44,167 nt of DNA from CAZHMN01 sp964533705 (GTDB taxonomy: Bacteria > Electryoneota > B3-LCP). Location: positions 1 to 44,167 of the forward strand of contig CAZHMN010000016.1 of the NCBI GenBank assembly GCA_964533705.1, given 5' to 3'. Made by a program: the position numbers and the translations under genes. Positions 8,142 through 15,077 of the stretch are shown here, one piece after another. Each line of letters starts with the position of its first letter. Position 1 is the first letter of the stretch. The notes under the pieces were generated by a model. That model had not been told where the DNA came from. It saw only the letters and a program-made list of their open reading frames with translations, and made no database searches.

Positions 8142-8813
8142 CTATTCGCTGAATCCGATGCGATCAAAGGGATTGACGATACTCGAAGCGATGTTGGTGA
8201 TATGCGAACTAACCCTCTTCAGGTAGCGCGTGTACAAAGCGATAGCCACGGAATCTGAACAAGTCATTTCCGGAATTTCCACATGCAATAACGACTTCAG
8301 CATACCGTCGCAATTCTGGGTAATAGCACGGTGGCCTCTCATCAGCTTGCGCGCGGCCTCCACATCGAAATTCTCAAACGCCTCCACCAGAATTTCAAAG
8401 CGCCGGGAAACGTCTTTCTCAACGTCAGCCACCCTCTCCTCAAATCCCACGCCGAAAAGCTTTCGGGGGTGTTCCTCCGCCAGTTCTACGATGTTTTTGA
8501 TGTAATCCCCAATTCGTTCGATGTCGATGACGATACTGACCAGAATCAATCCGAAAACCAGATCCTTGGCCGGGCTGGCCACCAGGTGAGCTACGACCTT
8601 CCGCCTTATATCGCGCTGGTATTCATTGATTTGAGCATCCTTGGCATAGATGTCTATGGTCATCTCGCCTTTGTCGCTATTCCGCAGAGAACGATATGCG
8701 GCATCGAACATTTCCTTATCCACCTTCAACATTTCGATAGACGCATCATAAGCCTGTTGAAGTAGATCTTCTTTGCGGAATATTTCTTTCAAGGTTTTAA
8801 ACACGTCACTCAC
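8142..8813 (-). CDS. PhoU-like domain protein
   Basis: Helical protein of 223 residues with PhoU-family features, including the ERIGDYIKNIVELAEEH stretch and a second similar half (KRVSSHITNIASSIV) near the C terminus, consistent with two three-helix PhoU repeats that carry metal-cluster ligands. It starts at a GTG overlapping the stop of the Na/Pi cotransporter by four bases (GTGA), so it is translated together with the transporter. In many bacteria a PhoU-like domain is fused to the C terminus of this transporter family; here the two are separate genes. The likely role is control of phosphate uptake, not the Pst-PhoR system, since no pst genes are present (inference). Confidence 0.88.
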   Translation of the reverse strand: MSDVFKTLKEIFRKEDLLQQAYDASIEMLKVDKEMFDAAYRSLRNSDKGEMTIDIYAKDAQINEYQRDIRRKVVAHLVASPAKDLVFGLILVSIVIDIERIGDYIKNIVELAEEHPRKLFGVGFEERVADVEKDVSRRFEILVEAFENFDVEAARKLMRGHRAITQNCDGMLKSLLHVEIPEMTCSDSVAIALYTRYLKRVSSHITNIASSIVNPFDRIGFSE

Positions 8814-9844
8814 CTCATGATTTGTATTAGCAGCAAGGGGATGCCGATAAACGTAACGAAGATAAACAGTAGTGGAAAGATGCGGTTCTTAACGGCCAGG
8901 AAAGCCAATCCTTTCGCAAAGGTAATGGGAATTGCCTTGAGCGGCAGAAAAACCACAATTCCGAAAATATTAAACAGCAAATGAGCGAGAGCCACGGCAA
9001 CCGCGGTGGCATTTTGCGTGACCAGCGACGCCATCAGAGCAGTCACGGTCGTACCCACGTTGGCACCGAGAGTATAGGGAAAAACCTGCTCCAACGTGAC
9101 CAATCCCGCCCCCGCCAGAGGAACGATCAGTGAGGTTGTAACCGAACTACTCTGCACGGTAGCTGTTACAATCATCCCAAAGAACAGACCCATGAACCAA
9201 TTGCGGAATATAACTTTATTGAAAAAAATGGTTAATCTTTTGAGAACCAGCGACTTCATCACCTTGACAATATATCTCAGCGCGACGAAAAGCAGCACCA
9301 GAGCGAACACAACGATAATCCAACCATTATTCATCAGCATTGTCTCCAGGAGATGCACGGTTGGAGTCACGATGATTTTCAAGGGACTAACGAAATGTAG
9401 TCCACCGCTCTGTTCAAAAAGTCCTTCCATAAATGCCGCCGCGCCCCCCAATATATTGAACTTCAATTGAAGCGGAAAAATTAAAACAACGGTCATTATA
9501 TTGAATATATCGTGCACAATCGCAGCTCCGAAAGCTCTCTGCAGCTCCGGTTTAACCCGCAAATGCCCCAGTGAAACCAGCGTGTTCGTAATGCTCGTGC
9601 CGATGTTAGCGCCCATGACAATAGGTATGGCCTGATCCAATGACATCAATCCACCCCCCACTAAACCGACCGTAATCGAAGTCGTCGTGGAGGAACTCTG
9701 CACGACACTGGTCACCAGTATTCCGATGAAAAGACCGACAAAGGCATTCGAGGTGCCGGCGATGATATTTCTTGTAAATTCCAGACCGAGAAATTTCAGC
9801 CCGGATCCCATCAGCGAAATACTCACCAAAAAAAGGTAAACCAA
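8810..9844 (-). CDS. Na+/phosphate cotransporter, NptA/PF02690 family
   Basis: Inner-membrane transporter importing phosphate with sodium. Two inverted repeats each carry the family signature QSSS (residues 49-52 in VVQSSSTTTS and 231-234 in TVQSSSVTTS), with GANIGTSITN and GANVGTTVTA motifs and many hydrophobic helices. Start is uncertain: the TTG at 9844 falls inside a hydrophobic helix and has no ribosome site. The same frame stays open upstream without any ATG, GTG or TTG. A CTG at 9925 lies 9 nt after GGAG and would add 27 residues completing the first helix and a basic cytoplasmic N terminus, so the true protein is probably longer than given. Stop overlaps the PhoU-like gene. Confidence 0.92.
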   Translation of the reverse strand: MVYLFLVSISLMGSGLKFLGLEFTRNIIAGTSNAFVGLFIGILVTSVVQSSSTTTSITVGLVGGGLMSLDQAIPIVMGANIGTSITNTLVSLGHLRVKPELQRAFGAAIVHDIFNIMTVVLIFPLQLKFNILGGAAAFMEGLFEQSGGLHFVSPLKIIVTPTVHLLETMLMNNGWIIVVFALVLLFVALRYIVKVMKSLVLKRLTIFFNKVIFRNWFMGLFFGMIVTATVQSSSVTTSLIVPLAGAGLVTLEQVFPYTLGANVGTTVTALMASLVTQNATAVAVALAHLLFNIFGIVVFLPLKAIPITFAKGLAFLAVKNRIFPLLFIFVTFIGIPLLLIQIMR

Positions 9845-9925
9845 GGTTATCAGAAGGAGGATCTTGGCGATTACGACTAACTTATGCTTGGTCGGCTGAA
9901 TTCTTTGAGGTATGCGAAACGGCAG

Positions 9926-10403
9926 TTTTGTTTTCTCCGGGTTTAGTATGATGGACTTTATGTAATAGATAACAGTTTGAAATAATTACAAATAAAGTCA
10001 ATTGTGAACATCCCATTTAATGCATCTTGCCCTGAGAAATCCCAGATTGGCACTCTTGATAGGGCCCTCGAACATTTAAGAAAATAACAATCTTTGTGTG
10101 ATCCAAGTTTAAGAAATTTCCATATCAAAATCAAGAGGTTTTTGGTGTTGGCTCGTTGGTGTTATGGCAAAATCAAGCATCTACTGGGTTTCGTTGTGAA
10201 ATCGAGGCACGATCCTAATCAGTCGAACGCCTGGCATAGTGATGGAGCTGGACGGATGTCTTACCGCCGAGATTCTATGTCATCTGTTACGTACAAAGCG
10301 GGGATCAGGAAAAACTCTCTTCCCGATTCCCGCTTTAACATTCGCAGGCGCCGTTCCCCCTGGAGCGCCGGCGTTACACAGTCTTTTTGGTTACCTAACT
10401 CGA
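9926..10403. other. Intergenic region with a long imperfect hairpin
   Basis: About 480 nt between the receiver-kinase gene and the Na/Pi operon, both leftward. No convincing gene was seen; short open frames on the plus strand show no recognisable domain. A hairpin at 10295-10336 has arms AAAGCGGG and CCCGCTTT, extended inward by ATC/GAT and GG/CC pairs around a 12-nt loop. It has only a short T stretch and could be a weak terminator for the receiver-kinase gene or a dispersed repeat. A G+C-rich inverted repeat (GGCGC/GCGCC) follows near 10350. Confidence 0.5.
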
Positions 10404-11600
10404 TTAGCCCGTTCGCTGAGGCAGAGTAATCCTGACTCGCGCGCCCCCCTCTTCCCGGTTTCCCAACTCGATCCGGCCACCGTAAGGTTCAAGCCAGAGC
10501 CGGGCAAAATACAGACCCATACCTGGATGTACTTTTCCGTCCTCCAGGACGCGGATATCAGGCCAGAACGGCTCGAAGGCGTGCTTCAGCGCTTCATCCG
10601 TGAAACCCGGACCCTGGTCTTCAACTTCTATATAGATCGCTTCTTTATCGCTGCAGGTGGTCACGCGCATCCAGCCATCCTTTCGGTCGCGTTGGACATC
10701 AACTGCATTAATCAGAATCTCTTCGAATGCCAGGGCGAAATCGGCGTAAATACCTATAATATTTGGCAACGATTTTTGAAAATTACTCTCATGGTTAATG
10801 TAGTGTTTGTAGAAGAGATCCGAATTCAAGTAACTCATTTCAGCGCGCAAAATCTGATTTATGTTCTGAGGCTGGGCCTCACGAATCGTCTCGTTCTCAT
10901 GTTTTACCTGCAGTTCGGCAATGAGATCACGCAGTTTTTTCGCCAGACTAATAATGATGTCGAGATCCGCGTCCAGTTCGGGGTGTTTCAGCTTCATGAG
11001 TTCGACATGACCCATCATCCCGGTCAACGGGCCATTTAAATTGTGTGTGATCCCCGTTCCCTGTCGGCCGACGCTGATATAGGGAGCCAGAAGCGTTTGC
11101 AGGAGCCTGATATTTTCCAATGAGATCTTCTCCTCCCGTTTACGATCGGCGGTCGAAGTCGTTTTCATGATCGTCTCCGCGTTTTTCCGGGATTTTCTAG
11201 CGGAATCCCGAGTATCAGTTGCCCCCGATGGATGGGCTTTTATATGTTTCCGCGTTAAATCTAAAATCTGTTGCGCGTCAAAGGGTTTTTGACAGAATTC
11301 AATTGCACCCAATTGCATGGCCTTTATCACGTCATCAACTTCGCCATATGCGGACAGAACAATAAAGGGAAGCGCATCATCCTTCTGCCGCATCCTGGAA
11401 ATCATCTCGATGCCATCCATGCCGGGAAGTTTCAGGTCGGTCAGAACCAGGTCGAAGGGGGAACACTCGAATTTCTCCAATCCCTCTTCTCCAGTCAAGG
11501 CACTAACGATGTCACATTCGCTTCCTTGCAGTAACCTCTCAAGTGAATTTTTAACAATTCGATCATCTTCAACGATCAGCAGTCTCTTTCTCTTTTCCAT
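10404..11600 (-). CDS. Hybrid response regulator with C-terminal histidine kinase core
   Basis: Soluble signalling protein with an N-terminal receiver domain (1-120: acidic ED at 11-12, phospho-acceptor D55 in LVLTD, K105 in CQKPF), a charged linker (about 125-165), then a histidine kinase module. The H-box is GTGITHNLNGPLTG with H186; the ATPase part shows NAVD, EVEDQGPGF (G1), FEPFWP (F) and HPGMGLYFARLW (G2). No membrane or sensor domain is present, so input should arrive by phosphotransfer to the receiver. Start choice: ATG 11600 has GGAG 6 nt upstream; an in-frame TTG at 11618 is less likely. It follows the NtrC-type gene on the same strand after 284 nt of A+T-rich sequence containing TATAAAAT-like stretches, so it probably has its own promoter. 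Confidence 0.92.
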   Translation of the reverse strand: MEKRKRLLIVEDDRIVKNSLERLLQGSECDIVSALTGEEGLEKFECSPFDLVLTDLKLPGMDGIEMISRMRQKDDALPFIVLSAYGEVDDVIKAMQLGAIEFCQKPFDAQQILDLTRKHIKAHPSGATDTRDSARKSRKNAETIMKTTSTADRKREEKISLENIRLLQTLLAPYISVGRQGTGITHNLNGPLTGMMGHVELMKLKHPELDADLDIIISLAKKLRDLIAELQVKHENETIREAQPQNINQILRAEMSYLNSDLFYKHYINHESNFQKSLPNIIGIYADFALAFEEILINAVDVQRDRKDGWMRVTTCSDKEAIYIEVEDQGPGFTDEALKHAFEPFWPDIRVLEDGKVHPGMGLYFARLWLEPYGGRIELGNREEGGARVRITLPQRTG

Positions 11601-11884
11601 GAAATCTCCGATCCGCAACGTTCATCCTGCGATCGAAGTTAAAGCAAACTATATGCCGTTTATCGTCTGTTTCCGCTGCTTGAGAGAGTATAAATAAATC
11701 TAAATAATTATTTTATAGCGAATAACACATAATGATCCCGGTTAAATGAATCCCTTAAAAATTTTTAAAGATGACTTTTACTTCGGCTGCATTTAAATTG
11801 GGGGTCAAGAATGGGTTGGTTACAGTAGAAGCCGGCGGATATTCGCCATATCCTGGTCAAGTAAAAAACGATGCAGGCGAGATT

Positions 11885-13255
11885 TCACGATTGGCTGTCC
11901 CTGGCCAGGTGATACCGGAGAGTTCCTCTGGGGATGCCTAAAAGGCGGGCGGCTTGTGCCTTGTTCCCTGATGTAATTTCCAGGATTTTTTGAATTAGCT
12001 GATAATTAGCTTCACGAATCGCGTTAGTTGTTTTATTCAGGTCAATATTGAGGTTTACGAACAGACCCTCGCCCTGCTGACCGTTTAGTTTGGCCAAAGC
12101 CAGGTCACCGGCATCAATGACGGGGTTACTGCTGAGAAGGGAGACTCTTTCTATGATGTTTCGCAGTTCGCGCACGTTACCCGGCCAGGTGTAAGACATC
12201 AAAGCTTCCTCGGCTGCTTTCGTAAACCCGCGGATCTGGCGCCCGAATTTGCGGTTGAATTCATCCATGAAAAATTTGGCCAATTGGATGATGTCTCCTC
12301 GCCGCTCCCGCAAAGGCGGGAGCTCGATGTGGGCGACGTTTAACCGGTAATATAGATCACTGCGGAAACGACCTTCTTCCACGGCGACGTCAAGGGGTGA
12401 ATTCGAGGCTGCAATGACGCGCAGATTAACTCTGGAAAGCTTCGTCCCCCCCACCCTGTAAAACTCGCCGCGTTCCAGCACGCGCAGGAATTTCACCTGG
12501 GCTTCTTCCGACAATTCGGCCACTTCGTCCAAGAACAGAGTGCCGCCATCGGAGCGTTGGATGAAGCCGATGTGCCCGGTGCGGTCCGCGCCGGTGAAAG
12601 CGCCTTTCTCATAGCCGAAGAGCTCGCTTTCGATCAGGTTTTTGGCGACGGCGCCGCAGTTCAAGGCGATGAAGGGCTGGGCATAACGAGGCGAGAGGTA
12701 ATGCAGATATTCGGCCACCAGCTCTTTGCCCGTACCGCTCTCCCCTTCAATCAGCACGGTGATATCGGTCTGGGCGAAGGTGCGAACCAGCGACAGCACC
12801 TTCTTAATCTCCTGGCTGCTGCCGATGATCTTGTCAAACTTGTTCTTCTCCATCTGGCGTTGGCGGAGTTCCTCGACCTCTTTTCTAAGTGCTACCGTCT
12901 CAACGGCCTTCTGCATGGCCAATTTCAATTCATCGGTGCTGAAGGGTTTTTGAATGTAATCGTAGGCGCCCCGTTTCATAGCTTCCACGGCGCTGGCTAC
13001 ATTGGCGAAACCCGTAATCATGATGACCAACTGGTCGGGATTTTTCTCCTTAACCTGTTTCAAGACTTCCAGGCCGTCAATCCCCCCGAGACGTAAATCC
13101 AAAAGAAGCAGATCGTAGCTGGATTGATCAACCATTTTCAGGCCCTTTTCGCCGGTCTCGGCAGTGGCCACTTTGTAACCATCCGCCTCCAGAATTCGCT
13201 TGATTGAGCGGCAAATGGCCACATCATCATCTATAACAAGAATCCGCCAAACCAT
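11885..13255 (-). CDS. NtrC-family sigma-54 response regulator
   Basis: Two-component transcriptional activator. Receiver domain (1-115) with phospho-acceptor D53 (LLLLDLRLGG) and K103; AAA+ domain with Walker A GESGTGKE (171-178), GAFTGA (218-223) and LFLDEVAELS; C-terminal Fis-type helix-turn-helix (NKAQAARLLGIPRGTLRYHL). The length of 456 is standard. It is coupled to the upstream histidine kinase by a one-base overlap (TAATG), so the pair forms a cognate two-component system. Its target promoters are not evident in the window. Confidence 0.96.
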   Translation of the reverse strand: MVWRILVIDDDVAICRSIKRILEADGYKVATAETGEKGLKMVDQSSYDLLLLDLRLGGIDGLEVLKQVKEKNPDQLVIMITGFANVASAVEAMKRGAYDYIQKPFSTDELKLAMQKAVETVALRKEVEELRQRQMEKNKFDKIIGSSQEIKKVLSLVRTFAQTDITVLIEGESGTGKELVAEYLHYLSPRYAQPFIALNCGAVAKNLIESELFGYEKGAFTGADRTGHIGFIQRSDGGTLFLDEVAELSEEAQVKFLRVLERGEFYRVGGTKLSRVNLRVIAASNSPLDVAVEEGRFRSDLYYRLNVAHIELPPLRERRGDIIQLAKFFMDEFNRKFGRQIRGFTKAAEEALMSYTWPGNVRELRNIIERVSLLSSNPVIDAGDLALAKLNGQQGEGLFVNLNIDLNKTTNAIREANYQLIQKILEITSGNKAQAARLLGIPRGTLRYHLARDSQS

Positions 13256-14034
13256 TATTCACTTTCTCTGGAGCTTGACCTTACCCGCAGTGGAAATATT
13301 ACAGTAAAGGTGCTGCCACGCCCATGTTCACTTTCGACTTCGAGGTGGCAGTTGTGCTCATCGAAAATCCGCTTGGCATACGCCAGACCCATTCCGGATT
13401 CGGCGCTTTTCAGCGAAGGTAGTGGCTGAAATAGTTGCTTCAGGCTTTGTGCGCTCAGAGGTTTTCCATCGTGTGAAATAGCCAGTGAAATAGCCTCCGG
13501 AGCTGCCTGGGTACTTAAGGTAATGCGCCCCTCCTCATTGGCTGCATTGGCGCAATGTTCAACCAGAAGAGATAGCGCACGATGAAAACGAGCGGCATCC
13601 ACATCAACTTCGGGGAGTGCCGAATCCAGCTGTTTGACTACTTCGATTCTCTTACGGCCGCTGATCATTTCTTCGTGCTCTGCAAGCGCCTCATTCAGAA
13701 GCTGATTCAGGTCGCTCTGAGACGGTTTCAACTCCATGGGCCTAATGTAATCGGAAATTTCGCGAAACATCAGGTCCAGCCTTTTGACGGCCGCCATGAT
13801 GTCCCGGTATATCTCTTTTTGCGTTTCCGTATCGGCGTAGGTCATCTCCATGTACTGCACGTTGGTACTGATTCCGGTCAATGGATTGCGTACCTCATGG
13901 CCTAACGCTGCTAGAAATTCTCCAACGTCGCCCAATGCATCTGCAAAAAAGTCGCCGCTCTGTGCTGTTCTTTTAGATAAATCCCGAAGAGCGACAATCA
14001 CACCTTCCCGATCCTCAAATCGCTGAGGCAGCAG
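13255..14034 (-). CDS. Sensor histidine kinase, NtrB-like (5' end lost in assembly gap)
   Basis: C-terminal 259 residues of a histidine kinase; the frame is open into the run of N. The first visible residues (EDREGVIVALRDLSKR) look like the end of a PAS domain. The H-box is normal (LAALGHEVRNPLTGIS). The ATP-binding part is unusual: the N-box region reads LLVEHCANAANE with His in the usual Asn position, and G1 reads SHDGKPLS instead of DxGxG, while G2 (SGMGLAYAKR) and the GRGSTFTVIFP end are normal. It may have weak kinase activity or act mainly as a phosphatase (inference). It is paired with the NtrC-type regulator by a 1-nt overlap. Confidence 0.9.
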   Translation of the reverse strand: MLPQRFEDREGVIVALRDLSKRTAQSGDFFADALGDVGEFLAALGHEVRNPLTGISTNVQYMEMTYADTETQKEIYRDIMAAVKRLDLMFREISDYIRPMELKPSQSDLNQLLNEALAEHEEMISGRKRIEVVKQLDSALPEVDVDAARFHRALSLLVEHCANAANEEGRITLSTQAAPEAISLAISHDGKPLSAQSLKQLFQPLPSLKSAESGMGLAYAKRIFDEHNCHLEVESEHGRGSTFTVIFPLRVRSSSRESE

Positions 14035-14134
14035 NNNNNNNNNNNNNNNNNNNNNNNNNNNNNNNNNNNNNNNNNNNNNNNNNNNNNNNNNNNNNNNNNN
14101 NNNNNNNNNNNNNNNNNNNNNNNNNNNNNNNNNN
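14035..14134. other. Assembly gap of 100 N
   Basis: A run of exactly 100 undetermined bases, the usual placeholder for a gap of unknown length. It removes the 5' part of the histidine kinase and the promoter region of the ROK kinase operon, and the linkage across it rests on scaffolding. Confidence 1.
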
Positions 14135-14141
14135 ACAAATC

Positions 14142-15077
14142 ATGGCTACGGAGATGGATCAATCATACGCTCTGGGGCTCGACTTAGGGGGAACCTACGT
14201 CAAAGCCGCCGTCGTTTCACTGAGCGGCGAGATTCTGGATCAGGATCAAGTTGAAACGCCGGCAGAAAGAAAGGTTGACGATACCGTCAAGTGCATCGTG
14301 CAGGTCGTCAATGAACTGGCGAAAGCCTGGCCGGACATTGTGGGAGTAGGCCTCGGGTCGCCTGGATTGGTGGATCGCGACCGCAAAATCGTCCGCTTAT
14401 CGCCCAACTTTCCGGCCTGGCGCGACGTTCCTTTAAAGGAAATGGTGGCCGCCGCGATTTCACCGCCCATCTTCCTGGAAAACGACGTCAATTGCTTCGC
14501 TCTGGCGGAACACCGTTGGGGAGCCGGTCGGGGATTCGAGAATATGCTGGCTTTGACTGTGGGCACCGGCATCGGGGGAGCGATTATCATTCATGACCAG
14601 CTTTATAGAGGCGACAGCGGAGCGGCCGGCGAACTGGGGCACGTCAGTGTTGATCTCTGGGGACCGAAGTGCGCCTGCGGCAACCTGGGCTGCGTGGAGC
14701 GCTACCTGGGCAATCAGTGGTTCGTCGCCGCCGCCCGTGAGGCGCTGGAAGATGAAAGCATCCAGTCTCCTGAACAGGTCAGCGAAATGGCCCGGAAGGG
14801 CGATAGAAAAGCCATAAAATTTATCGAAGATCGGGGCGAGATTCTGGGAGTGGCCTGCACCAGCTTTATTCACATCTTCGACCCCGAAGCCATCATCATC
14901 GGAGGCGGTATCGCTCAATCCGGCGAAGCCTTTTTTCGGGGAATAAATCGGAGTGTAAAAGAGCGAGCCTATCGAATACTCGCCGACAAAGTAAGGATTC
15001 TACCCGCAAAACTGGGCACGATGGCGGGCGCCATGGGCGCGGCAATCATTGGATTTGAGGCAGGGAGCCAAAGGTGA
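14142..15077 (+). CDS. ROK-family glucokinase
   Basis: ATP-dependent sugar kinase, most likely converting glucose to glucose-6-phosphate. Seen: phosphate-1 motif DLGGT (14-18), FLENDVNCFALAEHRWG with catalytic D115, the GTGIGGAIII motif, and the ROK zinc site made of H167 (GELGH) with C177, C179 and C184 (CACGNLGCVE), with E186 for sugar contact. A receptor-type DNA-binding domain is absent, so this is an enzyme, not a NagC-like repressor. The 311-residue length is typical. The stop overlaps the GTG start of the GH57 gene by four bases, tying glucose phosphorylation to alpha-glucan breakdown. Only 7 nt separate its ATG from the gap, so a further upstream start cannot be excluded. Confidence 0.93.
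   Translation: MATEMDQSYALGLDLGGTYVKAAVVSLSGEILDQDQVETPAERKVDDTVKCIVQVVNELAKAWPDIVGVGLGSPGLVDRDRKIVRLSPNFPAWRDVPLKEMVAAAISPPIFLENDVNCFALAEHRWGAGRGFENMLALTVGTGIGGAIIIHDQLYRGDSGAAGELGHVSVDLWGPKCACGNLGCVERYLGNQWFVAAAREALEDESIQSPEQVSEMARKGDRKAIKFIEDRGEILGVACTSFIHIFDPEAIIIGGGIAQSGEAFFRGINRSVKERAYRILADKVRILPAKLGTMAGAMGAAIIGFEAGSQR

Noticed and set aside
10030..10065. Sigma-54 promoter (TTGGCAC near 10049)
   Set aside because: The GC element is missing at the required spacing after the GG element.
10094..10429. Possible small gene in the 480-nt intergenic region
   Set aside because: The translated product is Arg/Ser-rich without any recognisable domain and its end overlaps the receiver-kinase gene.
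10239..11039. Long plus-strand open frame of 266 codons
   Set aside because: It lies antisense to the receiver-kinase gene, which has clear domains and a ribosome site; the plus frame has no recognisable motif.
12557..13096. Plus-strand open frame of 179 codons
   Set aside because: Antisense shadow of the NtrC-type regulator; composition follows the opposite strand's codons.
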